Shown here: piece after piece, positions 53,410-62,819 of the stretch
Layout: every line of letters begins with the position of its first letter
How positions within the stretch are numbered: the stretch's first letter is position 1
Assembly (NCBI RefSeq): GCF_016859125.1
Contig: NZ_CP069338.1
Span: 11,721,501 to 11,785,500, forward strand
Direction of reading: 5' to 3'
DNA length: 64,000 nt
Source: Archangium violaceum
Lineage (GTDB): Bacteria; Myxococcota; Myxococcia; Myxococcales; Myxococcaceae
Made by a program: the position numbers and the translations under genes
The notes under the pieces: generated by a model
What the model saw: the letters and a program-made list of their open reading frames with translations, nothing else
Databases searched by the model: none
What the model was told of the DNA's origin: nothing

Positions 53410-53659
53410 TCCGCCGCTCCGTCCCATCCCGGACGGCAGCCAAAGCAATTGGCCGGCCAGCGGCCTCAGAGGGAAGTGCCAGCGTCGGCGCTGGAGATTC
53501 CCTGTAGTCCAGTAAAAAAGTCAGGTGGACGGGTGCCACAATGGGGAAAGGTTTTCCTTCCGGCACCCCTCGCGTTCTCATGAGTGAGGTGCATTGCGCC
53601 ATCCGCCCACCGTGGCCATTCCTCCCTGTGTGCAGGCGGGTGCTTGGAGCGGGTGGCGC

Positions 53660-54628
53660 GTGGGACGGAGTGTCAGCGCCTCCGAGGTGGAGCGAACGGT
53701 TTCGGCGATCGCCGAGCGAGCGCTGCACCACGGAGCGCGGGCAGGCCTCGATGCGCTCATGGAAGAGGTGATGCGTCTCACGGAGACACACGGGGCCGCC
53801 TTGTACGCGGGCGGCCAGCGTGTGGCACTCGTGGGCCTCGAGCCTCCAGCTCCAGCTCATGCCCACCCTCAGCAACTCCTGACGGACGGGCACACGGCGC
53901 TGGTGCTGGGCGAGCCGTGTGTGGATGCCGCGGATCGGCAGCACCTCGCCCGTCTGGCGGTCCTCGCCACCGCGCTCCTCGCGAGCCAGGCCCGGGAAGA
54001 GGAGGCCCGAGCTGAAAGGACGCGGCTGCGTCAGGAGCGGTTGCGGTTGAGGGAGCAGCTGGCGCACCGGGATCGCGCGTGGTCCCGAGCGGCGCATGAC
54101 CTGCGCACGCCGCTGCTCGTGATGCAGGGTTATATCGACATGATGGCCAAGGGCATGGCGGGCGCGCTCACTCCCGCCATGCAGCGCTACCTCGAGCGCA
54201 TGGCCCGGGCCGCGGGTGAGATGAACGTCCGCCTCCAGCATCGGCCCTCGGGCGGGGATGCACCGGCGGAGGATCTGCGTCCCTTGTTGAGCGCTACCTT
54301 TGGTTCCGGACGGCATGGCCCCTCACGGCTGGAGTTGCCTTCCGGGCCGGTGCGCGTCCGGGCGCCCCGGGTGGGTCTCACCCTGCTGATCCGCGCCCTG
54401 GTGCGACTGCTGTCCGGCGCGGGTGCTTCCGACGTGGTGCTGCGGGTGGATGTGCCCGAGGAGATGAACATGTGGCGACTGCTCGTCCAGGCGCGTGCGG
54501 AGCGACCCTTGCCGGAGCGTGCGCGCGAGTCGCTGGCGCGGCTCGCCCGGAGGTGTGAGGCCCGGATCTCCCTGGGTGAAGCGCCTGGGATCGAGTTGAT
54601 CCTGCTCCTGCCTCGTCTCCAGGAGTGA
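53660..54628 (+). CDS. histidine-kinase-like protein with degenerate ATPase part
   Basis: About 322 residues from a GTG at 53660; the start is uncertain (a TTG at 53594 is possible). An N-terminal GAF-like segment (about 5-100) is followed by a coiled coil (REEEARAERTRLRQERLRLR) and a HisKA-like helix pair with a standard H-box, SRAAHDLRTPLLVMQGYIDM. The final 130 residues align in position with an HATPase domain, but the N, G1 and G2 boxes cannot be found; RVGLTLLIRALVRLLSG is the only N-box-like remnant. It may be a phosphotransfer or pseudokinase protein. It is a single gene flanked by a divergent operon and a convergent one, with no response regulator beside it. Confidence 0.72.
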   Translation: MGRSVSASEVERTVSAIAERALHHGARAGLDALMEEVMRLTETHGAALYAGGQRVALVGLEPPAPAHAHPQQLLTDGHTALVLGEPCVDAADRQHLARLAVLATALLASQAREEEARAERTRLRQERLRLREQLAHRDRAWSRAAHDLRTPLLVMQGYIDMMAKGMAGALTPAMQRYLERMARAAGEMNVRLQHRPSGGDAPAEDLRPLLSATFGSGRHGPSRLELPSGPVRVRAPRVGLTLLIRALVRLLSGAGASDVVLRVDVPEEMNMWRLLVQARAERPLPERARESLARLARRCEARISLGEAPGIELILLLPRLQE

Positions 54629-54665
54629 GAGGGGAGGACACGGGAAGGCAATACCCTCACCCCAG

Positions 54666-54686
54666 CCCTCTCCCAGGGGGAGAGGG
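54666..54686. repeat. short palindrome between convergent genes
   Basis: A perfect 9-bp inverted repeat, CCCTCTCCC / GGGAGAGGG, around a 3-base loop, within the longer context CCCTCACCCCAGCCCTCTCC. Such CTCTCCC...GGGAGAG palindromes occur as dispersed REP-like elements in many proteobacterial genomes. Lying between the ends of two converging genes it may act as a bidirectional terminator. Confidence 0.6.
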
Positions 54687-54699
54687 GGCATACACGGAC

Positions 54700-55329
54700 T
54701 CAGGGTTCGCTCTCGGGGGTTCGCACGACTCGGGTCGCCGCTCGCACCGCCCGCTGCCTCACGAAGCGGACGCAGAGCACGACCAGCACCACCGATACCG
54801 CCGCGATGAGCAGCCAGCGCAAGCCACCCCGCACGTCCGCGAGCACCGTGGGACCGAATCGGTAGCCCAGCCACGTCATCCCCATGGCGGGGATCCACGC
54901 CGCCGCCGCGTCCGCCAGGAGGAACCGGCGGTACGGCAGCCCCGTGGCTCCCGCCAGCAGGAACGCCGGAGCACGCAGCCCCGGCAGGAAGCGCGCGAAG
55001 AACACCGTCACCGCCCCACGCCTCGCGAAGAGCTTCTGGAGGAGGTCCATCCGCGCTGGTGTCAGCATCCTCGACAGCTTGGGGTGGGAGAACACCTTCG
55101 GCCCCAGTGCCCGTCCGATCCGGTACAGCGCGCTGTCCCCGGCCAGGATGCCCAGATAGGCGGCGAGTCCCATGAGGGAGAGGCTCGCGCCACTGTGCGC
55201 GACCACCAACCCTCCGGTGATGACCACGAGCTCCTCACTCAGCGGCGCTCCCACTCCGCACAGCACGAGCAGAAGGAATACCGCCGGGTACGAGAAACCC
55301 GCGATCCACGCTGCGACCTGCGCCTCCAC
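54700..55329 (-). CDS. DedA family membrane protein
   Basis: 209 residues from a GTG at 55329, with AGGAGG 5 bases upstream. It has hydrophobic segments at about 10-30, 45-70, 130-160 and 167-187 and the DedA/SNARE-associated core pattern: GVGAPLSEELVVITGGLVVA, GDSALYRIGRALG and RFLPGLRAPAFLLAGATGLP (the F/Y-x-R-F-x-P-G-x-R block). DedA proteins are undecaprenyl-phosphate/phospholipid flippases or proton-dependent transporters of the inner membrane. An acidic residue (EE in LSEELV) and the conserved Arg are present. It lies 88 bases downstream of cheA in the same direction and might be cotranscribed. Confidence 0.9.
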   Translation of the reverse strand: MEAQVAAWIAGFSYPAVFLLLVLCGVGAPLSEELVVITGGLVVAHSGASLSLMGLAAYLGILAGDSALYRIGRALGPKVFSHPKLSRMLTPARMDLLQKLFARRGAVTVFFARFLPGLRAPAFLLAGATGLPYRRFLLADAAAAWIPAMGMTWLGYRFGPTVLADVRGGLRWLLIAAVSVVLVVLCVRFVRQRAVRAATRVVRTPESEP

Positions 55330-55417
55330 TCAGCCTCCTGGGATCCCAGCAAGCTGCTCATCCCAGGGGGCAAGGAGAAGGGGTGCCTTTCGAGCCCCCG
55401 CCCGCTCGATCGCTCGC

Positions 55418-57943
55418 TCAGGCGCTCGTGGGCAGGAGTTGGCGCACCAACTCCAACAGTCTACCGCGCTCCACCTCGCGCTTGACGAGGTAGCCGTCCG
55501 CGCCCGCCTCCAGGCCGGCGGCCCGCTCCTGCGGACTGTCCAGCGAGGTGCACAGGATGACGGGAATGTGCGACAGCTTGGGATGCGAGCGGATGCGCCG
55601 GGTGAGCCCGATGCCGTCCAATCGGGGCATCTGCCAGTCACTCACCACCAGCTGGCAGGGCGTGCGCTCCAGGATGCCCAGCGCCTCCTCGCCATCCCCC
55701 GCCGTCACCACCGAGTAGCCGGCGATCTCCAGCAGCGACTTGATGGCGAAGCGGGTGGTCAGCGCGTCGTCGCACACGAGGATGTGCGAACGACGGACCT
55801 CGGTGGCGGCGCGCAGCAGCACCGGAGCGGCGGCCGCGCGCAGCAGCTCGGGCGCGTTGAGCACGGGCACCACGCTGCCGTCGTCCAGCATGGCGGCCCC
55901 GGCCAGGTGTGACACGCTCTGCAGGTGCCGCCCCAGCGAGCGGACGACGATCTCCTGTTGCCCCACCACCGCGTCGATGGCGAACACCGCCCTCACGCCT
56001 CCGAGCGCCAGCACCATCGCCGTCTGTGGCTTGCCCGACTCGAGTGCCAGCGGCAGCCGGGGCTGTCCGATGGCCAGCGAGAGGGGGTGGAAGGGAAGCT
56101 GCTCTCCATCCACGCTCGCCACCACGTGCCCGGCCACCGTGCCCACGTCCGACGGCGCCAGCCGCAACACGCGCTCCACCGCGTCCGAGGGAATGGCCAC
56201 CACCGCCGTCCCCGAGCGCACCAGCAGCCCCAGCGCGCCCGCCAGGATCAACGGCAGGTCGATGGTGAAGCGCGTGCCCTGGCCCTTCTCGAAGGAGATG
56301 TCCACCGCGCCCTGCAGCCGAGTGGCCGTGGTCTGCACCACGTCCAGCCCCACGCCGCGCCCGGACGTCTCCGTCACCTGCTCGCGGGTGGAGAAGCCCG
56401 GCTCGAACACGAGCCGCGCCGCCTGCATGTCGGTGAGCTTGGCGGCCTCCGCCTCGGCGAGCAGCCCGCGGCGCACGGCCGTGGCCTTCACGTTCTCCGG
56501 GGACAGGCCCGCGCCGTCGTCCTCCACCACCACCGCCAGGCGCGTGCCCCGGGGCTCCACCCGCACCGTGAGCGTCCCGCGTGGGCCCTTGCCCGCGGCG
56601 ACACGCTCGGCCGTCGGCTCGATTCCGTGATCCAACGCGTTGCGGACCAGGTGCAGCAGCGGATCCTTCAGCACGTCCACGATGCGCCGGTCGATGCGCA
56701 CGTCCCCACCGGCGAGCACCAGGTCCACGTCCTTGCCCAGCCGCGCGGCCAGCTCGCGCACCGTGCGCTTGAGCGGCTCCAGCATCTGCGAGGCCGGCAC
56801 CATCCGCAGATCTCTCAGGTCGTCGCGCACCACCTGGGCCACCAGCGCGAGCTGCTCGCCCTCGCGGTGCACGTCCTTGGACAGCTGCAGCAGCCGCTTC
56901 TGCACGCCGCGCACCTGCCCCACGCCCGCGCGCAGGGTCTCCAGCGCCCCGCCTCCACCGCCGGACAGCGCGAGCTGCTGGGCCGCGCGCTCCAGCTGCA
57001 GCAGGGCCTGGTTCGTCTGCTCCATCAGCTCGCGGTGCGCCTCCGCGCGGCGCAGCTGCTGCGCCCGGCCCGCCGCGAGCTGCTCCACCTGCAGCGCCAG
57101 CGAGTCGAGCGTCCGCACCGACACGCGCACCGCGCGATCCATGTCCTGCTGGCGCCGGCCGGCCGCCGAGCGCGCCGTCACCTCGGGCTCCACCGGGGCC
57201 ACCGCGGGCTCGGCCGGAGTCTCCTCCGCGAGCGACTCCAGCGCGCCCCGGAGCTGAACCAGCGCGCCCGCGATGTCCGAGGCCGCCACGCTGGCCCCGA
57301 CACCCGCCTCCTCCATGCGCGCGAAGCCGGCGCGGATGGAGCTCGCCAGCGACTCCACGGCGGTGACGCCCACGGTGTTGGCCGCGGCCTTCAACAGCTC
57401 CGCCAGGCCCACCGCCTCCCAGACGGCGCCCGGACGATCCTCCAGGCCCGGCGAGCACAGCCGGCCCAGCGCGATCTCCAGCTTCTCCAGTGTCTGCAGA
57501 CCATCGCGCCGGAAGTGCACCGGCACCTTGGGCTTCGTCTCGACGACCTGCTCGAACCCTCCCTTCCCGAGCGCGGACAGCAACGCCCCCAGGCCCTCGA
57601 TGGTCGGCATGTCGCCGGCGTCCCCGCGGTTGAGCGCGGACTCGATGGCCGACAGGCTGCGCAGGGTGCACTCCACCAGGCCCGGAGGCGGCACGTGGCC
57701 GGGAGCGCAGCGCGCCAGCCCGTCCTCGATGGCGTGGACCAGCTGCTCGATGTCCGACAGGCCCAGGCTGGCCGCGGACCCCTTCAGGCTGTGCACCTCC
57801 CGCTTGAGGGCGGTGAGCTGCTCGGACGCCTCATCGGCCGTCCCCTGCTCCAACCCCAGCACCGCCGTGCCGATGGTCTGCAGCTGCTCGCGCGTCTCGG
57901 CCGCGAAGATGGGCCAGAGGCTGCGCAGAACCCGAGGATCCAT
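55418..57943 (-). CDS. cheA: CheA-type hybrid histidine kinase with receiver domain
   Basis: 841 residues. N-terminal Hpt domain with phosphoacceptor His51 in REVHSLKGSAASLG, a second helical region (about 130-240) that may be a degenerate Hpt, dimerisation helices, then the HATPase with HLVRNALDHGIEPTAERVAAGK, DDGAGL and GRGVGLDVVQ. A CheW-like domain follows (about 550-690), and a C-terminal receiver domain (about 715-838) contains VCDDALTTR, phosphoacceptor Asp in VVSDWQMPRLDG and Lys in LVKREV. This FrzE-like CheA-CheY layout suggests the attached receiver acts as phosphate sink or modulator while the separate CheY is the output. It is the last gene of the chemosensory operon, 12 bases after cheW. 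Confidence 0.93.
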   Translation of the reverse strand: MDPRVLRSLWPIFAAETREQLQTIGTAVLGLEQGTADEASEQLTALKREVHSLKGSAASLGLSDIEQLVHAIEDGLARCAPGHVPPPGLVECTLRSLSAIESALNRGDAGDMPTIEGLGALLSALGKGGFEQVVETKPKVPVHFRRDGLQTLEKLEIALGRLCSPGLEDRPGAVWEAVGLAELLKAAANTVGVTAVESLASSIRAGFARMEEAGVGASVAASDIAGALVQLRGALESLAEETPAEPAVAPVEPEVTARSAAGRRQQDMDRAVRVSVRTLDSLALQVEQLAAGRAQQLRRAEAHRELMEQTNQALLQLERAAQQLALSGGGGGALETLRAGVGQVRGVQKRLLQLSKDVHREGEQLALVAQVVRDDLRDLRMVPASQMLEPLKRTVRELAARLGKDVDLVLAGGDVRIDRRIVDVLKDPLLHLVRNALDHGIEPTAERVAAGKGPRGTLTVRVEPRGTRLAVVVEDDGAGLSPENVKATAVRRGLLAEAEAAKLTDMQAARLVFEPGFSTREQVTETSGRGVGLDVVQTTATRLQGAVDISFEKGQGTRFTIDLPLILAGALGLLVRSGTAVVAIPSDAVERVLRLAPSDVGTVAGHVVASVDGEQLPFHPLSLAIGQPRLPLALESGKPQTAMVLALGGVRAVFAIDAVVGQQEIVVRSLGRHLQSVSHLAGAAMLDDGSVVPVLNAPELLRAAAAPVLLRAATEVRRSHILVCDDALTTRFAIKSLLEIAGYSVVTAGDGEEALGILERTPCQLVVSDWQMPRLDGIGLTRRIRSHPKLSHIPVILCTSLDSPQERAAGLEAGADGYLVKREVERGRLLELVRQLLPTSA

Positions 57944-57955
57944 GCGTCCCTCGTC

Positions 57956-58534
57956 CTATCCTCGTCCCACCACGGCGGGATCGCTGAGTTGCACGAGATC
58001 GAGCACCATCAACCGATTCCGGGTGAGGAACGTGAAAGGTCCTGGCGGCGGGTGGGACAGGTCCGCGCGAGGCAGCTCCTGCCGTCCGTCCACCTCTTCC
58101 GCCGCCAGACCGAAGAACTCCTCGGACACCTCCACCACGACGACGCGCGTCAGGTCCGACATGCCGCCTCCCTCGAGGCCCAGCACCTGGCGCAGATCCA
58201 ACACCGGCACCACCCGCGAACGGGACACCAACGCTCCCAGCACGTACCGCGGCGCGCCCGGCAGCGGGCACAGCCCCTTGGACTCGAGCACATGGTCCAC
58301 CGCGTCGATGGGCACCGCGTAGCGCTCGCCGCCCACGCGGAAGGCGAGCACCGACAGGGTCTCGCGGCGCTCCTCGTGGCGCGACTCGGCCAGCGCGCGT
58401 GCACGCTCGGCCAGCACCTCGCGGCGGCGCTCCGGGCTGAGCACCTGGGCCCCCTCGAGCACCGCCTGCGCCTCGTCCAGCTTGCGGCGCAGTGCCGTGT
58501 AGTCGATCTTCCCGCTCGACGCGTCGCCGGCCAT
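57956..58534 (-). CDS. cheW: CheW coupling protein, N-terminally extended
   Basis: 192 residues: an N-terminal helical extension of about 58 residues (YTALRRKLDEAQAVLEGAQV, then RREVLAERARALAE) precedes a CheW fold (LSVLAFRVGGERYAVPIDAV, LPGAPRYVLGALVSRSRVVP, VLDLRQVLG). It should bridge the receptor to CheA. The extension resembles coiled helices and could set array geometry. It sits 10 bases after cheY and 12 before cheA, and is one of two cheW genes in the operon. Confidence 0.9.
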   Translation of the reverse strand: MAGDASSGKIDYTALRRKLDEAQAVLEGAQVLSPERRREVLAERARALAESRHEERRETLSVLAFRVGGERYAVPIDAVDHVLESKGLCPLPGAPRYVLGALVSRSRVVPVLDLRQVLGLEGGGMSDLTRVVVVEVSEEFFGLAAEEVDGRQELPRADLSHPPPGPFTFLTRNRLMVLDLVQLSDPAVVGRG

Positions 58535-58543
58535 GATCCCTCG

Positions 58544-58921
58544 TCAGTGCTTGGTGGCGGGGAGCTTGAGGATGCTGCGCACCTTCTCGCGCAGATCATC
58601 CACCGCCACGGGCTTGTTGAGGAACGCGCTCGCTCCCACCAGCCGGCCCCGCTGCCGGCTCGCGTCATCCTTGAGCGACGTCAGCATCACGAAGGGCGTG
58701 GCGAAGAGGATGGGATCGGCGCGAACCGCCGCGCACAGCGCGAACCCGTCCATCTCCGGCATCTGCACGTCCGAGATGATCAGATCCGGCTTGATCTCCC
58801 GGGCGCGCGCCAGCCCCTGCACTCCGTTGCTCGCCTCGAAGAACTCCAGTCCCCACCCCATCAGGTACACCTGGATGAGGTTGGTGATGGTCTTCGTATC
58901 CTCGACGATCAGAACCTTCAT
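58544..58921 (-). CDS. cheY: single-domain response regulator (CheY-like)
   Basis: 125 residues, only a receiver domain: acidic pair in LIVEDT, phosphoacceptor Asp in IISDVQMPEMDG, Thr in MLTSLK and Lys in LNKPV. The ATG at 58921 is preferred, with GGAGGA about 9 bases upstream; ATG 58930 would be too close to it. It is the probable phosphorylation output of the CheA in this operon. In myxobacteria such outputs may control motility, gene expression or development; no effector domain is attached to tell which. Confidence 0.92.
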   Translation of the reverse strand: MKVLIVEDTKTITNLIQVYLMGWGLEFFEASNGVQGLARAREIKPDLIISDVQMPEMDGFALCAAVRADPILFATPFVMLTSLKDDASRQRGRLVGASAFLNKPVAVDDLREKVRSILKLPATKH

Positions 58922-58952
58922 ACGGCCCATTCCTCCACGAACACGCCCCCGG

Positions 58953-60560
<1,608 letters not shown>

Positions 60561-60603
60561 GCCATGGGCTTCCACAGGTCCTCCCAACTCCGACGAGCGC
60601 TGT

Positions 60604-62028
60604 TCATCGGGCACCCGACTTTCCCATCTTCACTCCCGGCACGAGCGCGCTCCGCAGACCGCCCACCGTCATCGTCTCCACCCCGCGCAGCACGTGCTCG
60701 TCGTCCAAACCTTCCAGCGCCCGAAGCGCGTTGCGCCGGGCCCGTTCCGCCTCCTCGGGCTGGCCCAGCCGGCCATACAACGCCACGAGCATGGCATGAC
60801 CGATGGCCAGTTGAGGCTCCAGATAGAGCGCCTTGCGCACCGCGGCCACGGCCCCCTGCACGTCCCCCCGCCCTTCGGACACCATGGCCAGGAGCAGGTA
60901 GGCCTCGGGTGACAGCTCGCGCGCGGCCAGACGGGCGAGCTCCTCGGCCAGGTCGTACTGACCGGCCCGGGCCGCGGAGCGCGCCTGCTCCATCATGTCC
61001 GGCACCGAGGACCCGGTGGGCGGAGGGGTGGACGCAGGGGGGAGTGAGGCCTGGGCCGCCCGGTCGGACTTCGCCTCCGGAGTGGACGTGGCCTGGGGAG
61101 CCGGAGTGTTCGAGGGAGCCGGAGCTTGCACCCTGCGCAGCGGGCTCGGTGCGCGGGCAACGGCCCGGATGGGCCCGGAGCGAGCCGTCCGCGCGGAGAC
61201 GCGCTCGGGAGCCTTCTCTCCGGGGAGGGGCTTGCGCAACACGGGGAGCCCCTCCACCTCCCGCTCCTCGAGCCCCATGCCCTTGGCGAAGGGCAGCTCG
61301 GCGGGCGCGAGGAAGAGCCACCCCCCTGGCGCGAGCGCCAGGACGAGCCGCGCCATCACCTCGGGGATGACCTCGGGCGGGAAGTAGATGAGGACGTTGC
61401 GGCAGAAGACGGCCTGCGCGCCGGACACGGGCGGAGGGTCGGTCACCAGGTTGTGGCGCCGGAACTCCACCCGGGCGCGCACCTCGGCGGGAACGGTGAC
61501 GGACTCCGGCTTGAGGGTGAGGAAGCGCCGCTCCAGCTCCGGCTCCATGCGCCGCACGGACCAGGGGGAGTACGTGGCCTGCCGCGCCTTCTCGAGGGCC
61601 CGACCGGACACGTCCGTGCCCACCACGCGGATGTAGTCGGGGGGAACACCGGCCGCCAGCAGGGACATGGCGATGCTGTAGGGCTCCTCCCCACTCGCGC
61701 AGCCAGCGCTCCACACCTGGAAGGGTCCGAAGTGGGTGGAGGCGAGGCGCCCCAGCTCGCGCAGCTGCTCCGGATGGCGGAAGAAGTACGTCTCGCCGAT
61801 GACGGCGTAGCCGATGAAACACTCGACGGCGGCGGTGTCGCGCGCCAGCAGCCGCTGGAGGAACTCGGGGGTGGGCATCCCCTGGGATTCGGCCGCGCGA
61901 GAGAGCGCGGTCCCCAGGGAGCGGCGCACGCTGGGCGCCAGCACCATGCCGCACGCGGCACGCAGGACGGACTCCAGCCCTCCCAACGTCGCCTCGTCGA
62001 GGCGCTCCACGCGCACCCGCTCCTTCAC
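60604..62028 (-). CDS. cheR: CheR methyltransferase with TPR tail
   Basis: 474 residues from the GTG at 62028, with GGAGG 5 bases upstream; it overlaps the upstream cheW stop by four bases (GTGA). The N-terminal helical CheR domain is followed by the SAM-dependent catalytic domain: ETYFFRHPEQL, VWSAGCASGEEPYSIAM (SAM-binding), VGTDVSGRALEKARQATYSP, VFCRNVLIYF. A Pro-rich linker (about 295-360) leads to TPR-like helices (YDLAEELARLAARELSPEAY, AVAAVRKALYLEPQLAIGHA). It should methylate receptor glutamates; CheR-TPR forms in myxobacteria can also bind other partners. No cheB demethylase gene is found in the window. Confidence 0.92.
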   Translation of the reverse strand: MKERVRVERLDEATLGGLESVLRAACGMVLAPSVRRSLGTALSRAAESQGMPTPEFLQRLLARDTAAVECFIGYAVIGETYFFRHPEQLRELGRLASTHFGPFQVWSAGCASGEEPYSIAMSLLAAGVPPDYIRVVGTDVSGRALEKARQATYSPWSVRRMEPELERRFLTLKPESVTVPAEVRARVEFRRHNLVTDPPPVSGAQAVFCRNVLIYFPPEVIPEVMARLVLALAPGGWLFLAPAELPFAKGMGLEEREVEGLPVLRKPLPGEKAPERVSARTARSGPIRAVARAPSPLRRVQAPAPSNTPAPQATSTPEAKSDRAAQASLPPASTPPPTGSSVPDMMEQARSAARAGQYDLAEELARLAARELSPEAYLLLAMVSEGRGDVQGAVAAVRKALYLEPQLAIGHAMLVALYGRLGQPEEAERARRNALRALEGLDDEHVLRGVETMTVGGLRSALVPGVKMGKSGAR

Positions 62029-62570
62029 GCCCCCTCCGGAACGGACAGGATGGCCGAGGCCCTGATCAGCGGACGGATGCCCTCGGGGGTACGGCACAGG
62101 CCCGCCATCAACCCCGTCCGATCCCAGGGGTTGGTGTCCTCGCCCGAGAGGGAACCCTCCACCAACACCGGGGACTCGACGAGATCCCTCACCCGGTCCA
62201 CCAGCACCGCCACGGTGCGTGCGCCTCCGCAGATGACCAGGTGTGCGTCCAGATCCGGCTCCCGCTGCACCCCGAGCATCGCGGACAGATCCACCACCAC
62301 CGCGGGCGTGCCCCGGTAGAGCATGGTGCCCCGCACATGGGGGAGCGCGGCCGGCAGCGGCTCGATGGCCACCAGCCGGACCACCTCCATCACCGCTTCC
62401 ACGGGCAACAGGGCAGTGGAGCCGGCCACCTCCACCGTGAGGTAGAGACCGGGCAGCCGCTGATCCACGCCGAGCGTGGCCAGTTCCCGACGTAGCCGGA
62501 CGATCTCCTCTTCCAGCAACGCCAGGCGTTTCTGTACTGACGCGCGCTTCGCCTGGGCTTCAGCCGTCAT
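62025..62570 (-). CDS. cheW: CheW-like coupling protein, first gene of the che operon
   Basis: 181 residues from the ATG at 62570; ATG 62588 is also possible, and neither has an obvious ribosome-binding site. A short N-terminal coiled coil (RLALLEEEIVRLRRELATL) leads into a CheW fold (LYLTVEVAGSTALLPVEAVM, LPHVRGTMLYRGTPAVVVDL, VAVLVDRVRDL). Its stop overlaps the cheR start (GTGA), so translation is coupled. The 249 bases between it and the divergent kinase gene at 62820 must contain the promoters for both; I see no convincing sigma-54 or sigma-70 boxes there. Confidence 0.9.
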   Translation of the reverse strand: MTAEAQAKRASVQKRLALLEEEIVRLRRELATLGVDQRLPGLYLTVEVAGSTALLPVEAVMEVVRLVAIEPLPAALPHVRGTMLYRGTPAVVVDLSAMLGVQREPDLDAHLVICGGARTVAVLVDRVRDLVESPVLVEGSLSGEDTNPWDRTGLMAGLCRTPEGIRPLIRASAILSVPEGA

Positions 62571-62819
62571 CGAAGGGGAATCGACCATCGCGGGCCCGCT
62601 TGAACACATGCGCGGGAGCATTGGACGGTAGTCCGACATTGCGGGACCCGTCAATGCGGGCGGCACATCCGGCCGCTCCCCCAGCACGCGGTGGAGTTGG
62701 GTGAACAGGCGGCGAGCAGGCGCCAATCTCCCAAGTCGCGTGTTTCCGGGAGATGTGGTTTCATGGCACCCCGTGCGGATGGTTCCCACCCAGGCATTGA
62801 CCGGGGGAGCAGGATAAAC

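Noticed and set aside
62790-62806. TGGCACCCCGTGCGG as a sigma-54 promoter upstream of the last kinase
   Set aside because: The spacing between the GG and GC elements is two bases too short for a -24/-12 promoter.
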